From positions 2,298,001-2,362,000 of the forward strand of contig NZ_ACQA01000001.1 in the NCBI RefSeq assembly GCF_000182645.1: a stretch of 64,000 bases of DNA, in the 5' to 3' direction. The notes under the pieces were generated by a model. The model was not told where the DNA came from and did not search any database. It saw only the letters and a list, made by a program, of their open reading frames with translations. Position numbers and translations under genes: made by a program. This stretch comes from Brucella intermedia LMG 3301. GTDB lineage: Bacteria; Pseudomonadota; Alphaproteobacteria; Rhizobiales; Rhizobiaceae. This document shows positions 42,269 through 52,176 of the stretch, piece by piece; position 1 is the first letter of the stretch; each line of letters starts with the position of its first letter.

Positions 42269-43195
42269 ATGTCCACGGTCCATTTCAACAAGATCGCCCT
42301 GGTCGGCATCGGCCTTATCGGTTCGTCGCTCGCGCGCGTCATTCGACGTGAGAAGCTTGCCGATCACATCGCCATCGCCACGCGCAGCAGCGAAACGCTG
42401 AAGCGCGCCGAGGAACTGGGGCTCGGCGACAGTTACGCCACGGATAGCGCTGAGGCCGTCAAGGATGCCGATCTCGTCATCGTGTCTGTGCCGGTCGGCT
42501 CGTCAGGCACCGTCGCGCGCCAGATCGCTGCAAATCTCAAACCCGGCGCCATCGTAACCGACGTTGGCTCCACCAAGGCGTCCGTGATTGCCCAGATGCA
42601 GCCGGAATTGCCCGACACCGTGCACTTCATTCCCGGCCACCCGCTGGCGGGAACGGAATATTCCGGCCCGGACGCGGGCTTTGCAGAACTCTTCACCAAT
42701 CGCTGGTGCATTCTGACGCCCCTGCCCGATACGGATGAAGCGGCGCTGGAAAAGCTGAGCGATTTCTGGAGCGCCTGCGGCTCGCGCCTTGATCGCATGG
42801 ACCCGCAGCACCACGATCTGGTGCTGGCCATCGTCTCGCATCTGCCGCATATCATCGCCTACAATATCGTCGGTACGGCCAGCGATCTGGAACAGGTGAC
42901 GAAATCGGAAGTCATCAAATACTCCGCTTCCGGTTTCCGCGATTTCACGCGTCTGGCCGCCTCCGACCCGACAATGTGGCGCGACGTGTGCCTGCACAAC
43001 AAGGACGCGATCCTCGAAATGCTCGGGCGTTTTTCGGAAGACCTTGCCTCGCTGCAACGTTCGATCCGCTGGGGCGACGGTGAAGCACTGTTCGACCTTT
43101 TCACGCGCACACGCGCCGTGCGGCGCGGCATCATTGATGCCGGACAGGAAGTTGATGCGCCGGACTTTGGCCGTCAGGCTGCGACGCGCGCATAG
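42269..43195 (+). CDS. tyrC: Prephenate/arogenate dehydrogenase
   Basis: NAD(P)-dependent oxidative decarboxylation of prephenate or arogenate to give the tyrosine precursor. It has 308 residues. The Rossmann motif GIGLIGSSLARVI is at the N-terminus, then TDVGSTKASVIAQM and HFIPGHPLAGTEYSGP, both family signatures. The enzyme is a stand-alone dehydrogenase with no chorismate mutase domain. It forms an operon with hisC. Confidence 0.94.
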   Translation: MSTVHFNKIALVGIGLIGSSLARVIRREKLADHIAIATRSSETLKRAEELGLGDSYATDSAEAVKDADLVIVSVPVGSSGTVARQIAANLKPGAIVTDVGSTKASVIAQMQPELPDTVHFIPGHPLAGTEYSGPDAGFAELFTNRWCILTPLPDTDEAALEKLSDFWSACGSRLDRMDPQHHDLVLAIVSHLPHIIAYNIVGTASDLEQVTKSEVIKYSASGFRDFTRLAASDPTMWRDVCLHNKDAILEMLGRFSEDLASLQRSIRWGDGEALFDLFTRTRAVRRGIIDAGQEVDAPDFGRQAATRA

Positions 43196-43242
43196 GGCAG
43201 CACAACTGCCCTACTCCCTTACTGCCTTTTTCCCCTGCTCCC

Positions 43243-44262
43243 CTAAAGAGCGGGCAACCGTCCAAGTGGAATGAATCCGGCGCTGACCTTGCCCTTGCGA
43301 ACGGCAATTTCCATCACGGGATTGCCGTTTTCGTCTTTCGGCATGGCCGAGAGAGCAAACAGCACGGTGGCTATATTGCCGCCCTGCTCGGGAAACACCG
43401 TCTGCCCCGCCTGTGCCAGCGATTGCGGGTTGACCAGCGTCAGCTTCACATCCGCATTGATCAGCCCGTCCGCATCGATGGAAAACGGTCCCGCAACGGA
43501 AACCATGGCTCCATTGGGCATGGACAGGAAAGCCTGATTGACAGTGCCGGAATGCCCGCGCAGCCGTTGATGAAACGGTGCGTCGCTCCTCGCCAGCAGT
43601 GTTGCGGCATCGGACACATCAATATCTGCCACGCCATCGACTTCAGGGCTGGTTGCATTGCCTATCGCCGCCTTCGCGAGCTTCAATCCGGCAAAGCGGC
43701 CATTGAGCTTCAGGATGCCATCCGCTTCGCTCAAGCGGAAATCCATCTGCTCGAGCGTGCTGAGCGGCTCCGTCGTCGTGGTTTCCGTGCGCAGACCAAC
43801 CGCGACTTCGCGCGCGGCCAGTTCGATTTCGGTCGGGAAAGGACGCGCCAGCCGGGTGTTGGAAGTAAATTTGCTCCAGTTCACTTCCAGCGGCGCCAGC
43901 CCCGGAAATTCGATGAAGGCGGGGCCCGCCAGGTCATTCGACAGGGAACGCGGTGCATAGACAGGAGAGCCGGAGGTAAACCGCCCGGCGCGGAACGAGA
44001 TCCCTTCGGAGGGGCGCTGCCATGAAATACTGTCGCAGATGACATTGACGCGCAGCGGATAGCCGCCCATGCGCAGGTCTTCGCATTTCACGCCGACACC
44101 CTGAGCGGCAAGCCTGGCCATGTCAGCCTTGGCTCGTGCTTCAAGCTTGTTTGCGATATAGAACCAGCCCGCCGTATAGCCAGCAACCAGGACAACAAGA
44201 ATGACGAGGAGCGTTATAGGACGCTTTCTGGCTTTCGGTGCGTTCATTCCAGTATGCGCCAT
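43243..44262 (-). CDS. DUF2125 domain protein, membrane-anchored
   Basis: A 339-residue protein with a short cytoplasmic N-terminus, one signal-anchor helix (PITLLVILVVLVAGYTAGWF, about 17-36) and a long extracytoplasmic domain. The pattern GVKCEDLRMGGYPLRVNVICDSISW shows a conserved cysteine pair typical of DUF2125, which resembles AsmA-like or periplasmic lipid-associated proteins. Function unknown. Convergent with the prephenate dehydrogenase. Confidence 0.87.
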   Translation of the reverse strand: MAHTGMNAPKARKRPITLLVILVVLVAGYTAGWFYIANKLEARAKADMARLAAQGVGVKCEDLRMGGYPLRVNVICDSISWQRPSEGISFRAGRFTSGSPVYAPRSLSNDLAGPAFIEFPGLAPLEVNWSKFTSNTRLARPFPTEIELAAREVAVGLRTETTTTEPLSTLEQMDFRLSEADGILKLNGRFAGLKLAKAAIGNATSPEVDGVADIDVSDAATLLARSDAPFHQRLRGHSGTVNQAFLSMPNGAMVSVAGPFSIDADGLINADVKLTLVNPQSLAQAGQTVFPEQGGNIATVLFALSAMPKDENGNPVMEIAVRKGKVSAGFIPLGRLPAL

Positions 44263-44511
44263 TTCAAAAGCCTTATTTATCAGTCAGTTGTTTCGAGGAG
44301 CCCGCGCCGGATTCGGACCAGATCCGAAATCTCGTCAACATTGTGCTCCTCTCGACTGGTGGCCATATTATGGCAGGATTGTGCCTTGTGAAGGGAAGAG
44401 GAAGAAAAATCGAGGGATATCCGATGATTACTGGTGGAAATCGACACGCGTCAGAGTGCGTTTCAATCTGATTGAATGAGGTTCACGCTCTTCCTATCTG
44501 TTTTGACGGGC

Positions 44512-44570
44512 ATCTTTTCCGAAAATCATTTCACACTTTTCGGGATGCGCTCTAATCATTAGAGCTTGGA
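44512..44570. repeat. Interspersed palindromic repeat, family B (partial)
   Basis: CATCTTTTCCGAAAATCATTT followed by CACACTTTTCGGGATGCGCTCT and an AATCATTAGAGCTT tail. It lies in the 373-bp gap between the DUF2125 gene and the ChaC-like gene. The rest of that gap has no feature I can support. Confidence 0.65.
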
Positions 44571-44635
44571 TCAAAAGCGGCAGGCGATTTGCAGACCGGC
44601 CTGGCGCCTTTTGGAACAGCTCTTATAGGCACCCC

Positions 44636-45205
44636 ATGGCCACGGCTCTCGATGACAGGCAAATGAACGATTTCTGGGTTTTCGGCTATGGATCGCTGAT
44701 GTGGCGACCCGGCTTTGCGCATGTGGAAACGGTCCGCGCACGTCTTTATGGCTACAGGCGCAGCCTTTGCATCTATTCGCATGTCCACCGCGGAACACCG
44801 GACCATCCCGGCCTGGTGCTGGGATTGGATGCCGGCGGCTCGTGCCTCGGCATCGCCTTTCGCGTGCCCGGCGACATGACCGGCGAAGTGATGACCTATC
44901 TGCGTGAACGTGAAATGTCGAACCACGTTTATCACGAGAAGCATCTCCGTCTGCGTCTCGCCGACGGTCGCAGTGTCGATGCGGTCACCTATGTAGCGGA
45001 CCGCCATCACATCCAATATGCCGGTTCGCTTTCAGCCGAGAACGCGGCGGCAATCGTCGCGTCCGCCCGCGGCGATTCAGGTGCCAATGTGGATTATGTC
45101 GCCAATACGCTCCAGCATCTGCGCAATATGCGCGTGCGCGACCACTGGCTGGAACACGTCAACGATCTAATCCACCGCAATATCAACCAGAATTCGACGA
45201 TTTAA
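44636..45205 (+). CDS. Gamma-glutamylcyclotransferase, ChaC-like
   Basis: Cleaves the gamma-glutamyl bond of glutathione or gamma-glutamyl peptides to give 5-oxoproline. It has 189 residues. The substrate loop FGYGSLMW (near residue 16) and the catalytic glutamate in the EREMSNHVYHEKHLRLRL region fit ChaC proteins. The start could also be the ATG at 44663. It stands alone on the forward strand. Confidence 0.91.
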   Translation: MATALDDRQMNDFWVFGYGSLMWRPGFAHVETVRARLYGYRRSLCIYSHVHRGTPDHPGLVLGLDAGGSCLGIAFRVPGDMTGEVMTYLREREMSNHVYHEKHLRLRLADGRSVDAVTYVADRHHIQYAGSLSAENAAAIVASARGDSGANVDYVANTLQHLRNMRVRDHWLEHVNDLIHRNINQNSTI

Positions 45206-45316
45206 GCAGTTGCGAGCAGGCACAACGCTCCTCAAAAATTCCGGCGCTCAGGTTCTGAGCCCTTGTTCTTGACCGACGCAACCGCTACATCTCCGCCAAT
45301 TGCCAAGGAGGCCCCC

Positions 45317-45607
45317 ATGATCGCATTGTTCCGCACCATTGATCTGGCGCTTGATATCTATACCTATATCATTATTGCGAGCGCCATTTTCTCATGGCTC
45401 TATGCGTTCAATGTCGTCAATTCCGGCAACCGGTTCGTGGCGTCGATCGGGGAGTTTCTCTATAAGGTAACGGAACCCGTCTTGCGGCCAATCCGCAATC
45501 TTCTGCCCAATCTGGGCGGCATCGATATTTCACCGATCATACTGCTGCTGATCATCTTCTTCATCCGCCAATTCATGTGGACGACGCTGCTGCCGCTTTT
45601 CCTTTAA
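45317..45607 (+). CDS. YggT family membrane protein
   Basis: A 96-residue inner-membrane protein with two helices (about 10-30 and 73-91), the ILSWLYAF-like segment [20 protein letters not shown], and the conserved [23 protein letters not shown]. The exact role is unknown; family members occur near division and SepF genes in other bacteria. The start [10 protein letters not shown] has AAGGAGG seven bases upstream. A repeat fragment and a terminator follow. Confidence 0.92.
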   Translation: MIALFRTIDLALDIYTYIIIASAIFSWLYAFNVVNSGNRFVASIGEFLYKVTEPVLRPIRNLLPNLGGIDISPIILLLIIFFIRQFMWTTLLPLFL

Positions 45608-45640
45608 AAAGGCCTCCCGAAAAGTGGGAGCCGGAAGCTG
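45605..45640. repeat. Interspersed repeat, family B fragment
   Basis: AAAAAGGCCTCCCGAAAAGT and the following GGGAGCCGGAAGCT match part of the family B unit seen at 61355. It directly follows the YggT stop. Confidence 0.5.
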
Positions 45641-45667
45641 GCACGAACGAACGATCAGTACAAATAC

Positions 45668-45703
45668 AAAAGCGCCCGGACATTGCCGGGCGCTTTTGTT
45701 TAG
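45668..45703 (+). terminator. Bidirectional rho-independent terminator between yggT and ppa
   Basis: The stem AAAAGCGCCCGG / CCGGGCGCTTTT with a 6-base loop is flanked by TTTTGTTT on the forward side and by a T run on the reverse side, so it serves both convergent genes. Confidence 0.9.
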
Positions 45704-45723
45704 ACGGATCGAGAAGCTACCGC

Positions 45724-46254
45724 TTACTTGTTCTTGGCGCGTTCGATAGCTTCGACGATGAACTTGCGTGCGTAATCTTCGTCACCCCAGTCACCGATCT
45801 TCACCCACTTGCCGGGTTCCAGATCCTTGTAGTGTTCGAAGAAGTGCGCGATCTGCTTCAGAGTGATCTCCGGCATATCGGTATAGTCGTGAATCTTCTC
45901 ATAGCGGCGCGTCAAGTGCGGCGACGGCACGGCGATAATCTTCTCGTCCTTGCCGGAATTGTCTTCCATGACCAGAACGCCGATCGGGCGAACATTGATC
46001 ACGCAGCCGGGAACCAGCGGGCGGGTGTTGCAGACGAGAACGTCGATCGGATCGCCATCTTCCGAAAGCGTATGCGGCACGAAGCCGTAATTGCCCGGAT
46101 AGGTCATTGGCGTGTAGAGGAAGCGGTCGACGATGAGGGCGCCGGCCTTCTTGTCCATCTCGTACTTGATCGGCTGGCCGCCGACAGGCACTTCAATGAT
46201 GACGTTGACGTCTTCAGGAGGATTGGAGCCGATGGAGATGGCATCAATATTCAT
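45724..46254 (-). CDS. ppa: Inorganic pyrophosphatase
   Basis: Cytosolic hydrolysis of pyrophosphate, which pulls biosynthetic reactions forward. It has 176 residues. The family I metal motif DGDPIDVLV (EDGDPIDVL near residue 65) and the [14 protein letters not shown] stretch are intact, with the later [10 protein letters not shown]. The start ATG has AAAGGACAC upstream; a promoter candidate lies just before it. Confidence 0.97.
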   Translation of the reverse strand: MNIDAISIGSNPPEDVNVIIEVPVGGQPIKYEMDKKAGALIVDRFLYTPMTYPGNYGFVPHTLSEDGDPIDVLVCNTRPLVPGCVINVRPIGVLVMEDNSGKDEKIIAVPSPHLTRRYEKIHDYTDMPEITLKQIAHFFEHYKDLEPGKWVKIGDWGDEDYARKFIVEAIERAKNK

Positions 46255-46277
46255 GATGTGTCCTTTCGTGTCGGGCT

Positions 46278-46306
46278 CTGATAACGGGTTTCAAGGTTGC
46301 ACGCAA
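46278..46306 (-). promoter_or_regulatory. Candidate promoter for ppa
   Basis: On the reverse strand TTGCGT and TATCAG are separated by 17 bp, giving a transcript start about 15-20 bases before the ppa start codon. Two- to three-base deviations from consensus leave it uncertain. Confidence 0.35.
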
Positions 46307-46392
46307 GAAAAACGAAAGTTCTAGAAAACGCGGCGAATTGTCGTTCTCGCAACGCAATTGAACGTGATCAGGCCGTTAACATGGTGTGAAGG

Positions 46393-47175
46393 TTAAACGC
46401 CGAGCTCGTTCAGTCGTTGAACGGCGGTCGGCGGCATCGGGGGAGGATTTGGATCGCGGCTGGCGGCGAGCAGAAATTCGTCGCAGGCGGTTTCCGTCGT
46501 TTCGATCAACCTCTTGAGGAATTCCTCTTTCGGCAAACCCGGCGGAATGGGCGGCAGGATACGGGCCCGAACGGTTCCGGGATAACGCAGGAACTTGCGG
46601 CGTGGCCAGTAGAGGCCCGCATTATGCGCAATCGGAACAACCGGAATATTGAGCGCCTCATAGAGATGAACGATGCCGTATTTGTATTGCGGCGGAGCGC
46701 CCGGCGCACGGCGCGTTCCCTCGGGATAAATGAGGATCTGGCGGCCGTCCGCAATCGCCCTTTCCGCGCCCTTGGTGATGGAGTGCAGCGCCTTGACTCG
46801 GGAGCCCCGATCAACCGGAATCATCTGCATCTTGGCGATATACCAGCCGAAAAGCGGAATACGCATCAGTTCCCGCTTCAGGATCAGCACCGGATCATCG
46901 AGATAGGGCAGGAAAGCATAAGTATCCCAGGCAGATTGATGCTTCGGCGCGCATATATAGGCGCCTTCGGGAATGTTCTCCAATCCCTCGACGACACAGT
47001 CCGTGCCGACGATATGCTTTTGAAGCCAGAGATTGACCCGTGCCCACAGCTTCGGCACGATCCAGGCCTTCTTGCGGGGCAACAGGAAATAAAAGGGCGT
47101 ATAGACGATCATCTGAACAAGTGTGCAGATATAAAACGCCGCATTGAACAGGATTGAGCGCAGGTAGAGAAGCAT
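46393..47175 (-). CDS. plsC: 1-acyl-sn-glycerol-3-phosphate acyltransferase
   Basis: Acylates lysophosphatidic acid at the inner membrane to give phosphatidic acid. It has 260 residues. The N-terminal membrane segment is SILFNAAFYICTLVQMIVY; the HX4D motif is HQSAWDTY, followed by the phosphate-binding YPEGTRRAPG. Upstream, 151 bp away, is the YdcF gene, apparently on the same transcript. Confidence 0.93.
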   Translation of the reverse strand: MLLYLRSILFNAAFYICTLVQMIVYTPFYFLLPRKKAWIVPKLWARVNLWLQKHIVGTDCVVEGLENIPEGAYICAPKHQSAWDTYAFLPYLDDPVLILKRELMRIPLFGWYIAKMQMIPVDRGSRVKALHSITKGAERAIADGRQILIYPEGTRRAPGAPPQYKYGIVHLYEALNIPVVPIAHNAGLYWPRRKFLRYPGTVRARILPPIPPGLPKEEFLKRLIETTETACDEFLLAASRDPNPPPMPPTAVQRLNELGV

Positions 47176-47326
47176 CAGTCGGCGGAGACCCTGGCTAAAG
47201 CGTTTTCGTTTCCGGGTTCCGGCAAACGATCACGCGCGAATTCTGGACTTTCTTCAGAAAGTGACGGCACCGATATATCAGGAAGATCGGCCATTTCCAT
47301 CAGGAAATCGTATTCCGTGCGCGAGA

Positions 47327-47965
47327 TCAGTTTGCCGCCGTCGCGCTTTGCTGGGGCTGCGTTCCAAACAACTCGCTTGCACCCACACGCACTACGGCGC
47401 CCAGATACTTCACATATTCGATGAACAGCACGCGCAACGTGTCGCCTTCGGCAACCCAGCTGTGTTCGCGACGTTCCCCGTTCACCACCGGATAGGGAAC
47501 GAATTCCACATCCTTCATGAGATAGGACATCTCCAGCGTGCTGCGCGGAATATGATAATTATTGGTGACTAGGATCACCCGGCGATAATTGTTTGTACGA
47601 ATCCAGCGTTCACTTTCCGCGGCATTGCCGATGGTGTTGAGCGCCGACCGGTCGAGATCGACGCAGCAGTCGAACAGGCTCTGGTCGGCATGTGTCGCGC
47701 GCTGCAGCACCTTTTCGTTGGTCGATGGATGAACGCCGCTGATCAGAAGCCGCTTTCCGCGCTTGTCTTTCAGAAGATTGACCGCAGCCTGGATTCTGGA
47801 CTGGCCACCGGTCAAAACGATGATCGCATCGGCAGGCTCGTCGATGGCGGGAGGCTGCATGCTGGTGACCTTTTCACCGAACGCAACGAAGCCGACGAGA
47901 AACGCCAGAAGAATGACAAACAGAACGATGGAAACCGGCTGAAAACGTCTGAACATGCGCATCAT
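47327..47965 (-). CDS. YdcF family protein (DUF218)
   Basis: A DUF218 protein of 212 residues with one N-terminal helix (PVSIVLFVILLAFLVGFVAF) and a periplasmic or membrane-facing domain. It shows the family blocks PADAIIVLTGGQSRIQAAV, SEVRWIRTNNYRRVILVTNN-like ESERWIRTNNY and HIPRSTLEMSYL. SanA-type members affect envelope integrity. The frame is open for 90 more codons upstream, but that part is not conserved-looking, so I start at 47963-47965. Confidence 0.88.
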   Translation of the reverse strand: MMRMFRRFQPVSIVLFVILLAFLVGFVAFGEKVTSMQPPAIDEPADAIIVLTGGQSRIQAAVNLLKDKRGKRLLISGVHPSTNEKVLQRATHADQSLFDCCVDLDRSALNTIGNAAESERWIRTNNYRRVILVTNNYHIPRSTLEMSYLMKDVEFVPYPVVNGERREHSWVAEGDTLRVLFIEYVKYLGAVVRVGASELFGTQPQQSATAAN

Positions 47966-48231
47966 GACAGACCATAGGAAATTGCCGGATGCAAGTGCAA
48001 AGGATTGGAGGGAACCGTCGTTCCGGCGGCGGCGCCAGACCACATTGCCTGTAGCGAGCCTGTTTGCTGTCTGCCTCTGTGCCACTGCATCGTCACTCGA
48101 CCGGTGCCCGCCCGATAGCGCTGGCGGGATTCGCGTACCATCTCTCCTTCCATCATAGCCAGCATTGCGGCGAGAAGTCGGAGAAGCGGATGAAAATCTC
48201 GTCCTGAAAGCGCCCGTGGCGGAAAAGGTCT

Positions 48232-49257
48232 TCATTCGGAGCGCACTCCCGGACCGTCCATGGTTGCAAGCTGGCGGATCACCGTCAGGCGGCTGGTCAG
48301 CATGGTCAGGAAACTGACCAGAATGATGATGACGGCAGCACCGATATAGCCGCTGCGCCCGATAGCGAAATTGCCGAACATGGCAGCCGCCTGATCACCT
48401 TCAGGCGTTGCCATATGGCTCGACGCCCACCAGGAAAAGACCAGAAATACCAGCATCGCGGCTGCACCGCCGCACAGCGCACCCTTCAAGGCGGTGCGGA
48501 AGAAATGCCATTCGAACTCGCGCGCCACGAATTTCGATTCCGCACCGATGAAATGCAGCACTTCGATAATGTGGCCGTTGCCCGACATTGCGCCGCGCGT
48601 GGCGAAGATCACGGTCAGTACCGTCGCCGCGATCACGAGCGAGAGAACACCGGTCCCGACGAACACCGTCGTATGCGCCATGGAGACAAGCCTGTCGACC
48701 CAAGTGCGATGGTCGTCGAAGGTTGCAGCCGGCATGGCGCGCGTGATTTCAGCGCGCATGGTTTCAAAGTCAGGCGGTGCATTTTCATCGATGGTAACGA
48801 CGACAAGGCGCGGCACAGGCAATTCATCGATGTTGAGGCCACTGCCGAGCCATGGTTCGAGCAGCCGTGCAGTCGCATCCTTATCGATAATGCTCGCGCC
48901 TTTGACGCCAGCAAAACCGCGTGCGATCTCACTCGCCTGGGTCAGCGCCTTTTCCATGTCCTGTCCGTCGACAGGCCGTATCTGGATCGTAGCTTCGCGT
49001 GCGATCTGGCTCTGCCAGGCTGCAGCCGAAGCGCGAACGAGCGTCACACCGCCCATCGTCAGACATGCCAGAAAGGTCATGATGGCGATCACAATGACGA
49101 GTGCGGTGCCCGTAACGCTGCCATCGGGAACAATGGGACTTGGCCCTTGCCGCTTCCGGCGCTTGCCGATACGCACAAGCAGCATGTCCTTGAGGTCTTC
49201 CAGACGGACCCGGACATCATCCAGCTTGCGTTGCAAGGCGTTCTTTGCATCAATCAT
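48232..49257 (-). CDS. ftsX: Cell division protein FtsX
   Basis: Membrane partner of FtsE, controlling peptidoglycan hydrolysis at the division site. It has 341 residues: a cytoplasmic N-terminus, a helix at about 45-70, a large periplasmic loop, and three helices in the C-terminal half with the LVIAATVLTVIFATRGAMSGNGHIIEVLHFIGAE region. Its start ATG overlaps the ftsE end by 8 bp. A 266-bp gap to YdcF follows and holds no gene I can support. Confidence 0.93.
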   Translation of the reverse strand: MIDAKNALQRKLDDVRVRLEDLKDMLLVRIGKRRKRQGPSPIVPDGSVTGTALVIVIAIMTFLACLTMGGVTLVRASAAAWQSQIAREATIQIRPVDGQDMEKALTQASEIARGFAGVKGASIIDKDATARLLEPWLGSGLNIDELPVPRLVVVTIDENAPPDFETMRAEITRAMPAATFDDHRTWVDRLVSMAHTTVFVGTGVLSLVIAATVLTVIFATRGAMSGNGHIIEVLHFIGAESKFVAREFEWHFFRTALKGALCGGAAAMLVFLVFSWWASSHMATPEGDQAAAMFGNFAIGRSGYIGAAVIIILVSFLTMLTSRLTVIRQLATMDGPGVRSE

Positions 49258-49960
49258 AGATGTCGAGCCGCCCATGTTCGAGGATCATGCGCCGCGCATC
49301 GACCTGATCCATCAGGGAAAGGTCGTGGGTCGCTATAATGACAGCGGTACCCGAACGGTTCAGCTCGGTAAAAAGGCGCAGGAGACGCTTTGCAAGCGGC
49401 GGATCGACATTGCCGGTCGGTTCGTCCGCGAGAAGCAGTTCCGGCTGGTCGATCAGGGCCCGGGCAATTGCGGCACGCTGCTTCTCGCCGCCTGAAAGGA
49501 CCGGCGGAAGGACATTCATGCGATCGCCCAGCCCAACCCAGTGCAGAAGCTCTTCCACCTCATGTCGGTAGGTCGCTTCTTCCTTCCCGCGCACGCGCAG
49601 CGGAAGCGCCACATTCTCATAGGTCGTCATGTGGTCGAGCAGGCGAAAATCCTGAAACACGATACCGATGCGGCGGCGCAAAAGCGGAACTTCCGCATGA
49701 TTGAGCCGCGCAACATCCTTGCCGAAAATGTTGATAAGGCCGCGCGTCGGCTTCAGCGCCATGAAGAGAAGGCGCATGAGCGATGTTTTTCCCGCCCCGG
49801 AAGGGCCGGTCAGGAACTGGAATGAACGCGGCGGAATATGGAAACTGACATCGCGCAGGATTTCAGGACCCATTCCATATCGCAGGCCGACATTCTCGAA
49901 ACGTATCACCGGGCTGTTTCTCTTCAATTGTCCGCGCGCTGAAGGACGCACGGATGACAT
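49250..49960 (-). CDS. ftsE: Cell division ATP-binding protein FtsE
   Basis: ABC ATPase of the FtsEX divisome complex. It has 236 residues. Walker [10 protein letters not shown], the Q-loop [15 protein letters not shown], the signature LSGGEKQR, Walker B LLLADEP and the H-loop IIATHDLSL are all intact. The first 16 residues ([16 protein letters not shown]) are an extra leader not seen in all homologues; a GTG at the VIRFENV position is an alternative start. It is divergent from the gene at 50125. Confidence 0.95.
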   Translation of the reverse strand: MSSVRPSARGQLKRNSPVIRFENVGLRYGMGPEILRDVSFHIPPRSFQFLTGPSGAGKTSLMRLLFMALKPTRGLINIFGKDVARLNHAEVPLLRRRIGIVFQDFRLLDHMTTYENVALPLRVRGKEEATYRHEVEELLHWVGLGDRMNVLPPVLSGGEKQRAAIARALIDQPELLLADEPTGNVDPPLAKRLLRLFTELNRSGTAVIIATHDLSLMDQVDARRMILEHGRLDIYD

Positions 49961-50124
49961 CGATATCGGATCGACCTTTATCCTCTATGGTTAATGTTGC
50001 GTTAATTCAGCCCGAACGAGCCCTAAAAAATGCGCGACCGTTGCATCGGCCATGAAGCATTAACCATTATGAGCCAGTGTATGACACCGGTCGAAGGGGC
50101 GAAAACGCAAAGGAAGATGTCGTC

Positions 50125-50745
50125 ATGATGGCGAAACGACCATCAACAGCGCAGATGTCGCATACGCCTTCGCGTGAAAGCCATCCCGCGGCGTGGTTTG
50201 CCGCCAGTCGCGGTCCCGTCGAGGATGCCGAATTCGAAACCATCGTCCCGGTTTCGCCTCGCCGAAAATTGCCCTTCCCCGTCATCGCACAAAAGCCGCC
50301 CGCTTCGCGGCAGTTCCTGTCGGAAACCCGTCCGACCAGCGAATGGCCGGGGTTCGGATATTGGGTTCTCGTCGCTCTCTGCGCGACAACCGCTTTCTGG
50401 ATTGCAGGCGGATATACGCTGCTTGCCGACAAGCCCGCTTCCGGCGGACAACCGATGCTGCCGCTGGTTTCGGCACTTCAGCTGACCGATCTCAAAACCA
50501 ATATGCGTGAGAACAGCGATATTCTCAGCGTCGGGGGCCGCATCCAGAACACCACATCGGAAGAACGCCCTGCTCCCCCGCTGATCGTCATGATTACCTA
50601 TAGCGACGGCAGCAAACGCGAACGCCGTCTGGCTTCAGGAGAAACGATGCTGAAACCGGGCGAATCTATCGACTTCGAGACGATGCTGCCCGCCCTGCGC
50701 GGCACCATCGAAAAAGTCGACGTTCGGCTGGCGGACCGGGCTTAG
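50125..50745 (+). CDS. Single-pass membrane protein beside ftsEX
   Basis: A 206-residue protein with a cytoplasmic N-terminus rich in proline and arginine, one helix (GYWVLVALCATTAFWIAGGYTLL, about 78-100) and an extracytoplasmic beta-rich C-terminal domain (SVGGRIQNTTSEERPAPPLI). In rhizobia the gene in this position often has an MJ0042 zinc-finger N-terminus; no cysteine pair is seen here, so that part may be lost. The C-terminal domain resembles DUF3426. ATG with AAGGAAG upstream. Confidence 0.8.
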   Translation: MMAKRPSTAQMSHTPSRESHPAAWFAASRGPVEDAEFETIVPVSPRRKLPFPVIAQKPPASRQFLSETRPTSEWPGFGYWVLVALCATTAFWIAGGYTLLADKPASGGQPMLPLVSALQLTDLKTNMRENSDILSVGGRIQNTTSEERPAPPLIVMITYSDGSKRERRLASGETMLKPGESIDFETMLPALRGTIEKVDVRLADRA

Positions 50746-50782
50746 CAGGCGCGGCCCATACAACCCCGATCTGACTTGTTTG

Positions 50783-51055
50783 CTACTGCCAGCAGCCGAG
50801 ATTGCGGCCCTTGAGATTGTGCGAGTCGATCTCGACCACAAGGCGCGGATCTTCACGCAGGAGGACCAATGTCGTGCGCTGTTTGAGATCGATCTTCTGC
50901 CAGCCTGCACATTCAGTCGGCATGGGGGTACTGTCGATTTTCACTTTTTCCGTCCATGCCGTCGCCGTGCAGCCGGACAGGGCCGCAACGATCGGAACGA
51001 CTTTGGCCGCCCCTGAAACGAGCCTTTGCGCTTTCGTCCCACGATGAGTGTTCAA
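50783..51055 (-). CDS. Small lipoprotein, conserved in rhizobia
   Basis: A protein of about 90 residues with a lipobox ending SGC (VVPIVAALSGC) and the C-terminal block LVVEIDSHNLKGRNLGCW. A similar GCW-ending tail (CAGW ... HN ... GCW) is common in small rhizobial and phage-like proteins. Function unknown. I chose a TTG start (MNTHRGTKAQR) because GGAG is 9 bases upstream; a GTG at 51086-51088 is the other option. Confidence 0.68.
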   Translation of the reverse strand: MNTHRGTKAQRLVSGAAKVVPIVAALSGCTATAWTEKVKIDSTPMPTECAGWQKIDLKQRTTLVLLREDPRLVVEIDSHNLKGRNLGCWQ

Positions 51056-51432
51056 GGCTGACAACTCCAATCTGCCCCGCGAAACCACCCTCCAATCGCT
51101 TCTGCGCTGGAGAGCGTCGCCCGTTCGACCTCAATGCTTATAACGTGCCGCGCCCCCCTTCCGCAATATAGCCGGACGGGTTTGACGGCTTTAAAAAAGT
51201 CCGGTCGAGCACGGTTGAATGTCCGGGGAAACCCGGTTTAGAACAGATATAAAAGCAAATTCGAATATAAGAAGAATAGCCCTCCTGTTTACTGGAACGA
51301 CAGGACAAATCCACAGGAAACAAACGCCGAAGTTCAAGTTAAACATTATTGTTGAAAGAAAAAGGGGATTATATGCTTCTTGCTAAATGATTCGCATGCA
51401 GCAGTTTCACTACACCAACCCTGGGGATTTCC

Positions 51433-52119
51433 ATGCTGAACAAATTATCGGCTGAATTTTTCGGCACATTCTGGCTCGTTTTCGGAGGCTGCGGCAGCGC
51501 AGTCCTGGCTGCGGCCTTTCCTGAACTGGGCATTGGCTTTCTTGGCGTAGCCTTCGCCTTCGGTCTGACGGTGCTTACCATGGCCTATGCCGTTGGCGGC
51601 ATTTCCGGCGGCCATTTCAATCCCGCCGTCTCGTTGGGACTCATGGTGGCGGGCCGTCTTCCGGCCAAAGACCTTATCCCTTACTGGGTTGCGCAGGTTC
51701 TGGGCGCCATCGCGGCTGCGGCCGTACTCTTCCTGATCGCTTCCGGCAAGGACGGCTTCACCGTCGGAGGATTTGCTTCGAACGGTTATGCCGAGCTTTC
51801 GCCCGGCGGCTACAGCATGATGGCAGCACTGCTTATCGAAATCGTTCTGACTGCCTTCTTCCTCATCATCATTCTGGGTTCCACCTCGTCGCTGGCACCG
51901 GCTGGCTTTGCTCCGATTGCCATCGGCCTAGGCTTGACCCTGATTCACCTGATTTCGATCCCGGTCACCAATACATCCGTCAACCCGGCTCGTTCGACGG
52001 GTGTGGCTCTATTTGCCGAAACGGCAGCACTCGGTCAGCTTTGGCTGTTCTGGGTTGCACCGCTCATCGGCGCCGCGATCGGCGCAATCATCTGGAAGGG
52101 TCTGCTCGGCAAGGATTGA
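51433..52119 (+). CDS. aqpZ: Aquaporin Z
   Basis: Water channel of the inner membrane, 228 residues with six helices. Both NPA boxes are intact ([11 protein letters not shown] and [11 protein letters not shown]). The selectivity arginine follows the second NPA. The 377-bp gap upstream (51056-51432) is AT-rich with a long T/A stretch at 51300-51370; I see nothing coding there. A terminator follows. Confidence 0.96.
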   Translation: MLNKLSAEFFGTFWLVFGGCGSAVLAAAFPELGIGFLGVAFAFGLTVLTMAYAVGGISGGHFNPAVSLGLMVAGRLPAKDLIPYWVAQVLGAIAAAAVLFLIASGKDGFTVGGFASNGYAELSPGGYSMMAALLIEIVLTAFFLIIILGSTSSLAPAGFAPIAIGLGLTLIHLISIPVTNTSVNPARSTGVALFAETAALGQLWLFWVAPLIGAAIGAIIWKGLLGKD

Positions 52120-52147
52120 TCCGAAACGACAACCCTCAACAACAAGG

Positions 52148-52176
52148 AAAGGCCGGTTCAAACCGGCCTTTTCTGC
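52148..52176 (+). terminator. Rho-independent terminator after aqpZ
   Basis: AAAGGCCGGT pairs with ACCGGCCTTT over 10 bp with a 4-base loop, then TTCTGCTTTC, 28 bp past the stop. Confidence 0.85.

Noticed and set aside
47966..48235. 90-codon N-terminal extension of YdcF
   Set aside because: The family starts at the membrane helix; the extension looks random and ends inside ftsX.
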